Of a stretch of 64,000 nt of DNA, positions 25,024 through 35,082 are shown piece after piece; the stretch's first letter is position 1, and every line of letters starts with the position of its first letter. The stretch comes from Hydra vulgaris. Taxonomy: Eukaryota > Cnidaria > Hydrozoa > Anthoathecata > Hydridae. The position numbers and the translations under genes are program-made. The stretch spans positions 35,822,501 through 35,886,500 of the forward strand of contig NC_088921.1 in NCBI RefSeq assembly GCF_038396675.1. The letters run 5' to 3'. The notes beneath the pieces were generated by a model. The model was given only the letters and a program-made list of their open reading frames with translations. It searched no databases and was not told where the DNA came from.

Positions 25024-25024
25024 A

Positions 25025-25789
25025 ATGAGTATAGTGATAAAGTTTGCAGATTTGGTGTCGCAATACGATGGTTCGGGTGAGTTTTCAGAATGGATACAGA
25101 AATTGGAACTGGTCGCAAAACTTCAAAAAGTTGACGAGTTGCATGTGGTGCTCCCCTTATTTCTCTCTGGCGGAGCGTTTGCCGTTTATCAAGGTCTTAG
25201 TGATGAAATAAAAGAAGACTACAAAGAAGTGAAAAATGCACTGACTACTGCCTTCTCTGCTTCTCCGCTAACAGCATACGAAGAATTCGTAAATCGCCGT
25301 CTTAAAGAGAACGAGTCTGTTGACGTATATCTCGCAGAATTAACGAGGCTGAGCAAGCTAATATCAACTCACGTAAGCGAAGAGTGGATAAGGTGCGCAT
25401 TCATTCTCGGGTTACCTGACGAAGCAAGAAAACAGCTGCAAACCGCATGCTCAATATCAACAATGTCGCTGTACCAGATCGCTGAAAAATCAAGAAGTTT
25501 GGTAATTTTACGTCGTAAAGAATCATGTTTTGTTAGTTGCGTGAATCCTGTTGCCATCAGTCCAAGGCAGGTTCCTCAAGGACGCGGAAGAAAGACCGTA
25601 ACTTGCTACCGTTGCGGCGAGGATGGACATATCAGTCGAAATTGTAGCGAAGAAATTGACAAGAAGAGGTGCTTTGTGTGTGGAATGGACAATCACCTGG
25701 CCCTGCACTGCTATAAAAAGTGTACAAACTCAAAAAACGTGGAAGGGAAGCCACCCGTTTTTGTGCGAGCGGCTTCCCACAAAATTTAA
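25025..25789 (+). CDS. Gag protein of the LTR retrotransposon
   Basis: 254 residues. It forms the particle that packages element RNA. The N-terminal two thirds (residues about 5-150) are a Ty3-type capsid-like region, with QYDGSGEFSEWIQKLELVAK near the start and a helical NESVDVYLAELTRLSKLI stretch. Two CCHC zinc knuckles follow near residues 195-230: CYRCGEDGHISRNC and CFVCGMDNHLALHC, the RNA-binding nucleocapsid part. The start ATG at 25025 is the first in the transcript after the LTR. The last 70 bases overlap pol in the -1 frame and contain a slippery site and hairpin. Ends at TAA 25787-25789. Confidence 0.92.
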   Translation: MSIVIKFADLVSQYDGSGEFSEWIQKLELVAKLQKVDELHVVLPLFLSGGAFAVYQGLSDEIKEDYKEVKNALTTAFSASPLTAYEEFVNRRLKENESVDVYLAELTRLSKLISTHVSEEWIRCAFILGLPDEARKQLQTACSISTMSLYQIAEKSRSLVILRRKESCFVSCVNPVAISPRQVPQGRGRKTVTCYRCGEDGHISRNCSEEIDKKRCFVCGMDNHLALHCYKKCTNSKNVEGKPPVFVRAASHKI

Positions 25790-28560
25790 AACCGCCAACT
25801 CTCTGCGTATATGTTAATGGAAGAAAAATAAAAGCATTGTTGGATACTGGATGCTCCAAATCCATTTTAAGTCGGGAAATTATAAACGAAAAAAATGTCA
25901 AACTCGCAAAAGAAAAGGTTGTTATGATGAATGGAAACTCAATTGAAATAAAACACCAGATTGTTGTTAATCTTTCTATAAATGATACCACCATCGATTT
26001 GGAATGCCTGGTGGCAGACATTGTTCCCGAATATCAAATGCTACTTGGTATGGACGCAATACGACTGCTTGGAGGTGTCCAAGTCGGGAGGGACGGCGAA
26101 ACCATAAACTTCAATGTGGAACAACTAACTATCGGTGCTACTGCTGTTTCTCAAGAAAAAACGAGTGAAGTATCCTCGTCTACTATTCTAAAGCTGATTG
26201 ATAAAGACTTCGTAGCAGAATTCAAAAATGGCAGTTGGAGCGTGTCTTGGAAATGGCTGATAAAACCACCAACGTTAACTAACAAAATTCCAAACTATCA
26301 TATCTCTGAGGACGTTAAAAGTGAGTACGCAATGGAAATAAGTGAATGGATAGCACAGGGATGGCTGAAACCATTTGAAGGGAGATGTAATGGCATCATT
26401 CCATTGATGGCAGTAACTCAGCGAAATAAGTTAAAAATACGTCCGGTGATGGACTACCGGGAGTTGAATCAATTTGTATCCAGTCATACTGCAGATGGCG
26501 ATGTTTGCAGTACCAAACTTCGCAACTGGAGAAAGTTGGGAGAAAATCTTGAGATAATCGACTTAAAGAAAGCGTACCTGCAAATTCGTGTCGACGAAGC
26601 ATTATGGAAATATCAAGTTGTGGAATATGAAGGGCAGCGTTACTGTCTAACAAGATTGGGTTTTGGTTTAAATGTGGCGCCCAGAATAATGACTAAAATC
26701 TTAAAAAAGGTATTATCCTTAGATAAATTTGTCGAGTCTGGGACGGATTCATTTATTGATGATATCATTGTCAATAATAACATAGTGTCAAGTTGCAGAG
26801 TTCAAGAGCTCTTGAAAAAATATGGCTTGGATTCTAAGTTGCCAGAAAAACTTGTCGGTGGTCGTGTGCTTGGATTGCGAGTGTACAAACAATGCAACCA
26901 AGTCCGTTGGAAACGTGACAACATACCCAAAGTTCCGGAAGGAAAAATGACACGTCGGCAAATCTTTTCTTGGTGCGGACAGCTGACCGGACATTTTCCA
27001 ATAGCAAATTGGCTGCGCCCTTCGTGCAGCTATCTAAAAAGAGTTTCGAGTAGTTGTGGATGGGACTCTTTGGTGAACGAACGAGTTGTTAAGTTAGTAA
27101 GCAGTTTGAATGAAAGACTTACAAAAGAAGATCCCGTTCATGGGTCATGGAACGTCAAAAACATTTCTGAAGCAACAGTGTGGTGCGATGCAAGCAGTTT
27201 AGCTGTTGGCATAGTTTTGGAAGTGGCTGGGGAAATAGTAGAAGACTGTTCGTGGCTGAGGAAACAAGATGATACGGCTCACATTAATCTTGCAGAGTTA
27301 GAAGCCGTGATAAAAGGAATTAATCTAGCAACAAAATGGGGATTCGAATGTATTAACATAAAGTGTGATTCGGCTACTGTTGTCGGTTGGTTGAGATCCT
27401 TAATTATCGGTGACAAACCCGTTCGAGTACACGGTCTTGGAGAACCACTTGTCCGTCGCCGGTTGTCATTAATTGAAGACCTTGTGAAGGAGTGCAATAT
27501 AAAATTAAAACTTTTCCTGGTAAAGTCAGCAGAAAACAAAGCCGATGCTCTTACGAGAGTACCACAGAACTGGCTGCATGCAAACCATTCTGCAATGACA
27601 GCAAACGTTGTACCGCCTGATGTGAAGTCGTTTCATAATCTTCATCACTTTGGAGTCAATCGAACACTTTATTTGATGAAACAAACATATCCGAAGGAGA
27701 AAGTTTGCAGAAAAGACGTTGAATCAGTCGTGAAAAGTTGCGAAAGATGTTTATCGGTGGATCCTGCGCCGATTAGATGGGAAGAAGGAAATCTTGAAGT
27801 TGGAAAGAGCTGGCATCGTTTGGCTATTGACATAACCCACTACAAATCAGAGATTTACTTGTCTATTATTGACTGTGGAAAAAGGAGCAAGTTTGCAATT
27901 TGGAGAAGGTTACAGAACGAGAAAGAAACAACAGTGTGCTTCCATTTAGAAGAAATATTCCGAGAAAGAGGACCTCCGTGGCAAGTTCTACTTGACAACA
28001 GCAAGACTTTTCGCTCAAAACTCGTTGGTGAATTATGCGCAGATTGGGGAGTGTCCATCTTGTTTCGTTGCGCTTACAGGCCATCTGGAAATGGAATTGT
28101 TGAACGTCATCATCGCACAATCAAGCGCATGGCAGCCAGAAGTGGCAAAGACCCGTTAAAAATGGTATATTGGTATAACATAGCTCCCAGAAAAAATGGC
28201 GAGGAAACATCGCTCCCCTACAAAGCTATATTTTCCTACGAGTGGAAACCACACACAATTTCTGCCAAAACTAACGCGGAAGTTCTCCACAACTATACAC
28301 AAGGACAAGAAGTATTTGTAAAACCACCTGACTCAAAATGCACGAGCGAATGGAACAGAGGAAGAGTCTCAGATGAAGGACGAGGAGTTTCGGTAGAAAT
28401 CAATGGATTGCCGAGACACATGTCGGACGTCCGTCCTGCTCCCATTGTAGCTGACTTGTCTATCAGAGAATCGGAAGAACCCATCGCGGATAACCTAAAT
28501 CTCCGAAGAGCGACGCGAGTGCGGAGGTTTCCGAATAAGTATGCGGACTTTGTGATCTAG
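25717..28560 (+). CDS. Pol polyprotein of the LTR retrotransposon (PR-RT-RH-IN)
   Basis: About 947 codons from the frame opening after TAA 25714-25716 to TAG 28558-28560. It has no ATG at the start, so it is expected as a Gag-Pol frameshift fusion. Counting from GTG 25720 as residue 1: aspartic protease ALLDTGCSKSIL (D42-G44); reverse transcriptase with IRPVMDYRELN, IDLKKAYLQI and the active site FIDDI (D347, D348); RNase H with WCDAS (D490), LAELEAV (E526), KCDSAT (D550) and NKADALTR (D609); integrase with an HHCC zinc finger (H639, H642 or H643, C674, C677) and a DD35E triad (D704, D759, E795). The C-terminus is basic and ends RRFPNKYADFVI; no chromodomain is seen. FIDD replaces the commoner YVDD/YIDD. 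All sites needed for maturation, reverse transcription and integration are present. Confidence 0.93.
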   Translation, partial: KVYKLKKRGREATRFCASGFPQNLKPPTLCVYVNGRKIKALLDTGCSKSILSREIINEKNVKLAKEKVVMMNGNSIEIKHQIVVNLSINDTTIDLECLVADIVPEYQMLLGMDAIRLLGGVQVGRDGETINFNVEQLTIGATAVSQEKTSEVSSSTILKLIDKDFVAEFKNGSWSVSWKWLIKPPTLTNKIPNYHISEDVKSEYAMEISEWIAQGWLKPFEGRCNGIIPLMAVTQRNKLKIRPVMDYRELNQFVSSHTADGDVCSTKLRNWRKLGENLEIIDLKKAYLQIRVDEALWKYQVVEYEGQRYCLTRLGFGLNVAPRIMTKILKKVLSLDKFVESGTDSFIDDIIVNNNIVSSCRVQELLKKYGLDSKLPEKLVGGRVLGLRVYKQCNQVRWKRDNIPKVPEGKMTRRQIFSWCGQLTGHFPIANWLRPSCSYLKRVSSSCGWDSLVNERVVKLVSSLNERLTKEDPVHGSWNVKNISEATVWCDASSLAVGIVLEVAGEIVEDCSWLRKQDDTAHINLAELEAVIKGINLATKWGFECINIKCDSATVVGWLRSLIIGDKPVRVHGLGEPLVRRRLSLIEDLVKECNIKLKLFLVKSAENKADALTRVPQNWLHANHSAMTANVVPPDVKSFHNLHHFGVNRTLYLMKQTYPKEKVCRKDVESVVKSCERCLSVDPAPIRWEEGNLEVGKSWHRLAIDITHYKSEIYLSIIDCGKRSKFAIWRRLQNEKETTVCFHLEEIFRERGPPWQVLLDNSKTFRSKLVGELCADWGVSILFRCAYRPSGNGIVERHHRTIKRMAARSGKDPLKMVYWYNIAPRKNGEETSLPYKAIFSYEWKPHTISAKTNAEVLHNYTQGQEVFVKPPDSKCTSEWNRGRVSDEGRGVSVEINGLPRHMSDVRPAPIVADLSIRESEEPIADNLNLRRATRVRRFPNKYADFVI
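25732..25778 (+). promoter_or_regulatory. -1 ribosomal frameshift signal (gag/pol)
   Basis: The slippery heptamer A AAA AAC lies at 25732-25738 in the correct gag phase (tcA AAA AAC). A 6-nt spacer follows, then an 8-bp GC-rich stem: GGGAAGCC at 25745-25752 pairs with GGCTTCCC at 25771-25778 around an 18-nt loop. Slippage by -1 enters the pol frame, which is open from 25717 and lacks an ATG in the overlap. This is the standard layout for making a Gag-Pol fusion. Confidence 0.85.
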
Positions 28561-28574
28561 AGATCAAGGGGTGT
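28561..28574 (+). promoter_or_regulatory. Putative polypurine tract region
   Basis: AGATCAAGGGGTGT lies between the pol stop and the 3' LTR. The purine run AAGGGG is short for a polypurine tract and is interrupted by pyrimidines next to the LTR, so the call rests mainly on position. Confidence 0.4.
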
Positions 28575-28777
28575 TGTAATTAGTGTAAATAACTGTATTA
28601 TATATAAACTATTGTTGTATTGCGACAGAAGGAACGTTGTGGGTGTGTCATTTATTACATTGTATATAACGTTTATAATGTTTATTATACCCTCGGGGGT
28701 ATTTGCAAATGTATATATATTGAGTAAAGATATTTACAAAGTGTGTGAGAAAAAACAAATATAGAATTAATATTACA
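28575..28777 (+). repeat. 3' LTR
   Basis: 203 bp, identical as read to 24809-25011. Followed by the CCCAC duplication at 28778-28782. Confidence 0.95.
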
Positions 28778-28782
28778 CCCAC

Positions 28783-28960
28783 AAAACTTTGGAGGCAATG
28801 TTATATTGCAGAGAGAAAAACATCATCATGGTTGGATTATCGCCTCACATTTCACATTGTCTGCAGCCCCTTGATGTATCATTTTTTTTTTATAAGTTAT
28901 GCAAACATTGCTTGGTGCAGCACTAACGCGACGAAAATAAATTGCTTAGCAAACAAAAAC
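28783..28960 (+). pseudogene. pogo-type transposase relic, right part
   Basis: The frame interrupted by the LTR retrotransposon continues here: TLEAMLYCREKNIIMVGLSP, then HISHCLQPLDVSFFYKL. The LPPHTSHxLQPLDVxxF motif is diagnostic of pogo/Tigger DDE_1 transposases. Only this short part remains. Confidence 0.8.
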
Positions 28961-30912
28961 AGGCTATAAGGATAGTTTCAAACGTAGATCGTTTTTTTAT
29001 AGTATAGTTTTTGTATTCATTATATTAGTTATAATTATTTTACTGTTATGATGATATAATTAATTTTTATTGTAGTTTAATCATAATTAAAAAAAAAAAT
29101 TGGTCTATATAATATCTTACGCAATGCATTTAAAACAGAACTAAATAGTCTAATATATTTCAAGTTGTAATATCTAATATCGAAATTGCATCAAATTAAG
29201 TTAAATAAATTAGTACCAAGCGTCCCTATTTGCCACACAAATAAGATTAAACTTAAATACAAGGTATACTTTTTTTCTACTTTATGATATAATATTTTAG
29301 ACTGGCGAATTTGTCCATTTTGCTTACTTAATTTAGTACAAATAAGTTATGTTATAACGAATTTAATATCAAATTAAGTGAGCTACGTGGACAAATTATA
29401 AGTTCTAGCAGAACTTATTCTTGATTCTTGAGCAATAATAATGTTGTAGAACTTCTGCATACATTATTGCTCAAGAGTCGATTAGATAAAAACCAAAAAT
29501 AGATTTTCTTCTATTATTTGGTTTTTATCAACAAGGTTAAAGAATTTTTCCAAAATAATATCAATAAACAAATGTGTTATGTTATTTATTATTGATATAT
29601 GTATATATTATTATTACATACTTTATCTTTTTGTAATATATGACATTTTGATCTTGTGATTTACTTATTAAAAAAGGTTAATACTTATTTATTTCATTTT
29701 TTTATATTATTTAAATATTATATGATTAATATATATATTTAAATTGTATTTATAAAATTATTATTGTATATATTATATGACTTTTATTACTATTGTTATT
29801 ATGTACAATATAAAACAGGTTATTAACGCGGATTTGTTCAATGTTTTCCCCACAAAAAGATGATTATGATGCTATTGTATTTGAAACTGGATTATACTTA
29901 TCTTTCAATGTTGACAACCTTTCAATATGTAAACCAAGTTTCTCTTGAATATAGCATTGCTTTTTTAAAAATTGTTTCATGATTTAGATCAAAGAAATAG
30001 CAACACCAGAAAATCTTGTTGTGAAAACAGTTGGCGACTCGCCATGTAAGACTTGTTTTAAAAATATGTGATTTAAGATAATTATTTAATAATCATATTA
30101 TTTTTTAAGTTTTTATTTGTTTCTTTTTAGCTAAATTTGGTGTCGCTAGCTATTATTGGAGAAAATATTGACTTATTCATTAGATAAAGTTTGATGCATG
30201 CTCTTACCCAGTTTCCTTCTTCACGTTTCGATCATGTATATTTTAGGTGACCTCGTCCAGGTTACAATTTTACTTAATTAAAGCATGAAAGTTACGTTGC
30301 CAAAATATTGTGTAACTTTTTTTATTCTCAATAAAAACCTATGATTTGAAACTTGGAAAGATATTCTTTATTTTATTTACTATTTTTTTATAATTTAGTT
30401 TCAGGGATTATTTTTTTGGGGATATTCCCGGAATACCGGATATTTTTCTGAAATTTATCTTTTTCCAAATATCCAAAAAGTTTTCCATAGATGCAAGTTG
30501 AAGTATATATTATTTGTTTTTATGTTGTTTTAGTCATCATTCATACAAAAATTAAGAAAAGTTTTAAAAAATTGAGAAACGACTTGGCTGAATGCAAAAT
30601 TAAGGGAAAAATTAGGGGGGAAATATTCTGAATTTTTTCAGGATATTTTCCGCAAACAATTTTCCAAATTTTTTAAATATAATGATTATATGAAATATGT
30701 AGTTTATATATTCATTATTGTAATTACTTTTTATTATACTTTTATAATAATATAATTGTTTTGCATTGTAGTTTTATAATAATAAAAAAAGTATCAGGGA
30801 ATAAGATATCTTATAACATCGCAATGCATTTTTGACAAAAATAAAATGTCATATATATAATATTTTATCTAAACATATTATAATATTTTATATCTAAGTT
30901 TTATCAATTTAG

Positions 30913-31780
30913 GTTTAATAAATATATTAGAAAGCTTAGTTCAAAATCGTGTAACGTTATGGCAGATAATTCTCATATTGCAACATGCAAAAGATCAAAC
31001 CCCAATACAAGGTATACTTTTTTTTCTACCCTATTATATAATATTTTAGACTGTCGATGTAATTAATTTAATAATAAATAAGTTATTATAACTTATTTAA
31101 TATTAAATTTATTAAGCTACATGGCAAATGATAAGTTCTGTATAAAATATTATTGACTAGGAAGATCCAATGGTATTGTTATGTTATTGCCTAGGAATAT
31201 CATTCTGAAGTAAGACACAATAACCTTTTAACTTTTAAAGTTTCAGAAAATTCACTTTTCCCTCTCTTGGTCTTCTTTTGTGATCGCACCCTGTAGCAAG
31301 AATTTAATTTAGTTCATATCTTGTTGGAGAATGCAACTTGATTCTGAGTTGAATTTTTAGCACTCGGTATTTATTGGTGACCTTATTTGACAATACTTTA
31401 TGATATATACTTTTAGTTTTATACTTAACATATTATATATAATTGGGGGTAGATGAGGCTCCTTAGCTGTGGTGAATGTTTCCACAGCAAAAGGAGCCTC
31501 AAGGTGAAAATCTCACCATGGGTAGGAAAATCATGATATAAAATCCCCACTATAATGTTGTGTGGTTATGTGGTAACTATTACATTTTTAATAATTGTTA
31601 TAATTTTTCTGTGTGCATTCTAAAATTACATTTAATGTTCAAAACTTTGTAGATTACTCATTTAAAGCAACTTCGTGGGCTGTCACATTTGCATCTAGTG
31701 AGTTAATGAACATCTATGAACAAGTTAATCCAGAAACAAGTGCAAATATAAGAAAAAACAAAGAAAATCAAATTATTTAA
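30913..31780 (+). CDS. Candidate two-exon short gene, unknown function
   Basis: 30913-31011 (99 nt, acceptor TTTAG, donor G|GTATAC) and 31653-31780 (acceptor TTTGTAG, stop TAA) join in frame to a 74-residue open frame. It contains LESLVQNRVTLWQIILILQH and YSFKATSWAVTFASSELMNI. No start codon was identified and the frame matches no family I know. In the older module copy (29160-29262) the first block is degenerate, which argues against strong selection. It could equally be a chance open frame. Confidence 0.25.
31455..31500. repeat. 46-nt strong hairpin
   Basis: GAGGCTCCTT pairs with AAGGAGCCTC and, inside, GCTGTGG with CCACAGC, around a 9-nt loop, with a small A/AA internal bulge. A second small hairpin (GGTGA AAATC TCACC) follows. 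Much more GC-rich than the surroundings. Confidence 0.7.
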
Positions 31781-32083
31781 TCAGATGTTATCACATAAGG
31801 TGAGTACAGGTCTTTTTCTAATCACGCGCATCAGTTATTAACTTTATATATAGATATATATTTATCTATAGACAGATATTAGATATAGATATATATAGAT
31901 AAACAATATTTTTTTAAACTTGTATTTTTTATTTTGTACTTCTTTTTTTTATTTATCTGTCAACTTTTTTGTTATGTCTTTAATTATTAAATCCTTATTT
32001 ATTTTTTAGCAATAAGAGTATAAAATTAGAAGGCAAATGACTTTTTTTATTTTTCTACATTGTATGTAGTATTTTTTTCTTAA

Positions 32084-35077
32084 CCCATATAAACCCATGA
32101 TTTTTAAAATATGTTTCTTGTCTTTATTTGGTGTGATTTAGGTCCAAATGAACAATATTCATCAACTGTTTCATAATTTTTTATATACTTAAGTGAATAT
32201 AGGTGAAAATATAGGTGTCCGTTTAAACTGATGCTAGCTGCAGGAGGGTACAGGTTTTCTCACGTGTCATATTTGGCTATGACAAGTAGAATAGTCAAAC
32301 TCTGAAACCAGGAATCACATGGCAATGTTAACTGATGCAGCATAACTCACAGTGACGTTTTATAACTGTTATTAATTATTTCACAAGGCCACCTAGCAAG
32401 TGAAAACTGCCCGTTTGACGCAAAAGTGTTCAGAAACAACGAAATGGGTGCAAAAAATATCATGAACTTTTAAATAGCACATAATAACTGTAATGTCACA
32501 TTAATGTTAAGTTGCAAAGACTATATTTCATTGACAAAAACAGGCATCAGTTATTTGCAGTGGAATGCCTTAAAGCAACCAGGATGCAGTCCCACATTGC
32601 ACTTCTCACAGTAGAAGACTGATGTGCCTTTGCAGCCGAGTGCCACACATCGGCGCTGTGTACCCTGAGCAATCCAGTGATCTGTAGCATCTGTGCGTAC
32701 TTCAGTAAGTACTCATCGATCGACTGCTACACGAGGTGGCGGATACGGCACTGAATTCTTCTTCATTGATAGTGTCTGCACATAGGTTTGTGCAATCTGA
32801 CGTCTAAATAACAGCAGATCCTGCTCACGGGCGCCAGGTATTTTCTCCTGTATACGGTACAGCTGGAAGGCGTTCTGAACGGCCAAATCAACACAAAATC
32901 TAAATATTGGCCAATACCATTTCTTTGATCGGTGCTGAATCATATAGCGAGCTAGATTTTGGTCTAGGCGGTCCACACCGCCCATCCCATAATTGTACAG
33001 TTGTTTTACTGAAGGCTGATCAACATCTATGCGCTTCTTCTGTGCTGATGAATATCTCTTAGCTTTGCGAAGTGGTGCGACTGTCACAACCTTACTGTCA
33101 TGCCAGCGTACCAAGCATACATTAGCCTTTTGATCCAGGGCAACGTCATGCGAGCCACGAGGCAGCTTGTCCATTGCTTTGATGTTTTTCAATGGCGCAC
33201 CTTCAGTTCGGTTAGAACGGAGAGTGCCCATGGCGGCCATTCCTCTATCCACTAGTAAGCGCAACAGTCGTGGGCTGGTAAAGAGGTTGTCAAACACAAT
33301 GTGAAAGAAATTACCGTCACGTTTTGGTAAATCTTTTGTGAGATTGACCACCACCAATCCACCGAGGCCCAGATCTTTATCTGTCGTGCCGGCACCTTGA
33401 TATGGGTAGAAATTGATTACATATCCCAAACGAGTTGCTGCCACCCACATCTTATACCCGAACTTGATGGGTTTGCCATGGATGTATTGCTTTGCACTGT
33501 GTTTTCCGTAATAAGGGACCATACTTTCGTCGATGCTGATGATTTGTTCAGGCTGAAAGTTTGTCAGGCAAGCAGCATTGATGAACTGGATAAGAGAGCG
33601 GACTTTGGCAAACCTGTCAGTCATATCAAGTTCGTTGTTATTGGCAAAATGTATATTACTCATTATGGAACTGAATTTATTGTATGACATAGCGGCCGAC
33701 ACCATGGAATTGTGTACATCCCCCGCAGTTTCCCAATACATAGGGCGACGAGGCAGAGGAGCATAGCCGCTTATTAGAAGAATCGATAGGAAAAGCTTGA
33801 GTGATGTAATGTCCACATCAAAATTGTCATGGCCTTTTTGAGCAGCGTATTCTTTGCTTTCGTTGCATATTCTGTGCATTATTTCTGGTGTCATGAACAA
33901 CTCAAATAATGACACTGGTGACAGATGGTTTTCTACTTTAGGTGGGGGTATGGTCCATGGAAACTTTTCCTTTCTGATGGCCTCCTTGAAGTCGCTTTTG
34001 ACCCATGACGGTTTATACGGAACTTGTTTCTTTGTTCTCTTGTGCTGCGGACCCTGTTCCACTATATCATCTGCAGTGTCCTGTGTATTATTTTCTGCAT
34101 TGTCCTCCTCTGCAGTGTCTTCTGCACCGTCCGACTCTTCCATTTCAATAACATCAGTTCCATTGGGTCTTCGTAGTTTCATCGTCGCTTCCGCCAGAAG
34201 TTGATTACGATTGAGACTGTTTGGATCTCCACACACCTCATTCTCATCACCAGAATCTTCGTCAGTGTCTGCACCAGAGGTTATTGGAGGAACAATTGAT
34301 ATTTCGGCGCTCTGAAGACATTCATCGTCTGTATCTTCTAGTAATTGTAGCACCTCATGAAGCCGGTACCTGCAAAATATATGAAATTAGTTATTACTTA
34401 TTTATTTGCTCTGATGTTGAAATGACGTCAAAGCATTCCCACAAATTACGTCATTATAAAATAGCAGTAAAATAATAATAAAAATTAACAATAAACAACT
34501 CTCAACCTTCAAATATAAGAACTCAGAAGGGAAATAAGGTGGGTCACAGTAACTTACATAAATACCAGACTGCTGTAGTTTAATTATTTTGTATTTGATA
34601 AGGCTCATATATTTACAAGGAGTCATACAGTGTCTACAAACTGATGAAAATGCCTTCTATTCCGAGGTGAATAAACTGTTTGAAAACCTGTACCCTCCTG
34701 CGGCTAGTGTCAGTTTAAACTGACGCACAGAAATCGCATAAAAATTTAAGAAGACTAGCTTTGTTGACTATACCGAATATTCAAATGTTAAAACGATATT
34801 TAACAATATATTTAATCTATATTTCAACTAAAAACAAAACATATATGCATACCTTTTTCTTGACGAAACACTCATGTTCGAAAAATATTAATCAACGCTA
34901 CTAAAGTGTGTCAACTGAGCAAAAATTAAAATAAGTTAATGCAGTTTACTTTATTATCAGCATCATACATTCACACATGACGTAGTTATTGCGATAAATG
35001 CAAAGAATGTTTGTTATTTTGCAAATTAAATCGGATAATGTGACTGTCAGTTTAAACTGACGCTAGCCACATATGGG
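32084..35077 (-). mobile_element. piggyBac-type DNA transposon, nearly complete
   Basis: 2994-bp element flanked by TTAA at 32080-32083 and 35078-35081, the obligatory piggyBac target. Terminal repeats are short: CCCATAT at the left and ATATGGG at the right. Subterminal repeats of about 38 bp face each other at about 32224-32262 and 34682-34720 (GTTTAAACTGA, then CTAGC, GCAGGAGGGTACAGGTTTTC). A further CAGTTTAAACTG palindrome lies near the right end (35048-35060). It carries one transposase gene on the minus strand. Exact TTAA flanks and a long open frame indicate a fairly young copy. Confidence 0.93.
32551..34875 (-). pseudogene. piggyBac transposase, two exons, one premature stop
   Basis: Exon 1 at 34875-34853 encodes MSVSSRK plus the first two bases of Arg (donor GTATGC). 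Exon 2 starts at 34369 after TTTTGCAG and continues YRLHEVLQLLED. After an acidic N-terminal stretch the DDE_Tnp_1_7 domain runs through: D in SIDESMVPYYGK (codon 33531), D in VFDNLFTSPR (codon 33291), and D in GGVDRLDQNLARY (codons 32973 and 32964), matching the four catalytic Asp of piggyBac. The main frame stops at TGA 32713-32715. Beyond it the same frame stays open for 53 codons to TAA 32551-32553 and encodes the C-terminal Cys-rich zinc finger (RCVALGCKGTSVFYCEKC, NVGLHPGCF), needed for DNA end binding in the family. The TGA lies in a CGATCGA context and could come from CpG decay. Without read-through the product lacks its DNA-binding tail. Confidence 0.93.
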
Positions 35078-35082
35078 TTAAA

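Larger units (their letters stand above)
24804..28782 (+). mobile_element. Complete LTR retrotransposon (Ty3/gypsy-like) with 5-bp target duplication
   Basis: The element runs from 24809 to 28777 and is flanked by CCCAC at 24804-24808 and 28778-28782. The two 203-bp LTRs are identical as read, start TGT and end ACA. Between them lie gag (25025-25789) and pol (25717-28560), the latter in the order protease, RT, RNase H, integrase, as in Ty3/gypsy elements. All catalytic residues are present and neither ORF is broken. Identical LTRs, intact ORFs and an exact target duplication point to a very recent insertion that may still be active. No envelope gene. Codon and base composition is less AT-rich than the surroundings. 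Family placement at the level of lineage needs an RT tree. Confidence 0.93.
28961..32079. repeat. Tandemly duplicated ~1.7-kb non-coding module
   Basis: Two related modules. Landmarks in module 1: 29080-29110, AATACAAGGTATACTTTTTTTCTAC at 29255-29285, and TGATTTAGATCAAAG...GTAAGACTTG at 29985-30060. In module 2 the matching parts are near 30770-30800, 31005-31030 and 35090-35170, the last displaced by the piggyBac insertion. Similarity is patchy, so the duplication is old. Apart from the exon candidate at 30913-31780, no gene is seen. 31850-31910 is a short TATAGA-type simple repeat. Confidence 0.6.

Noticed and set aside
24809-25040. Conventional tRNA 3'-end primer-binding site (TGG...) for the LTR element
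   Set aside because: No TGG-starting stretch lies next to the LTR; the only match found is to the tRNA-Phe 5' end.
25369-28484. Minus-strand open frames opposite gag and pol
   Set aside because: Antisense shadows of the retrotransposon genes.
33397-34475. Plus-strand open frames opposite the piggyBac transposase
   Set aside because: Shadows of the minus-strand transposase frame, with no motif of their own.
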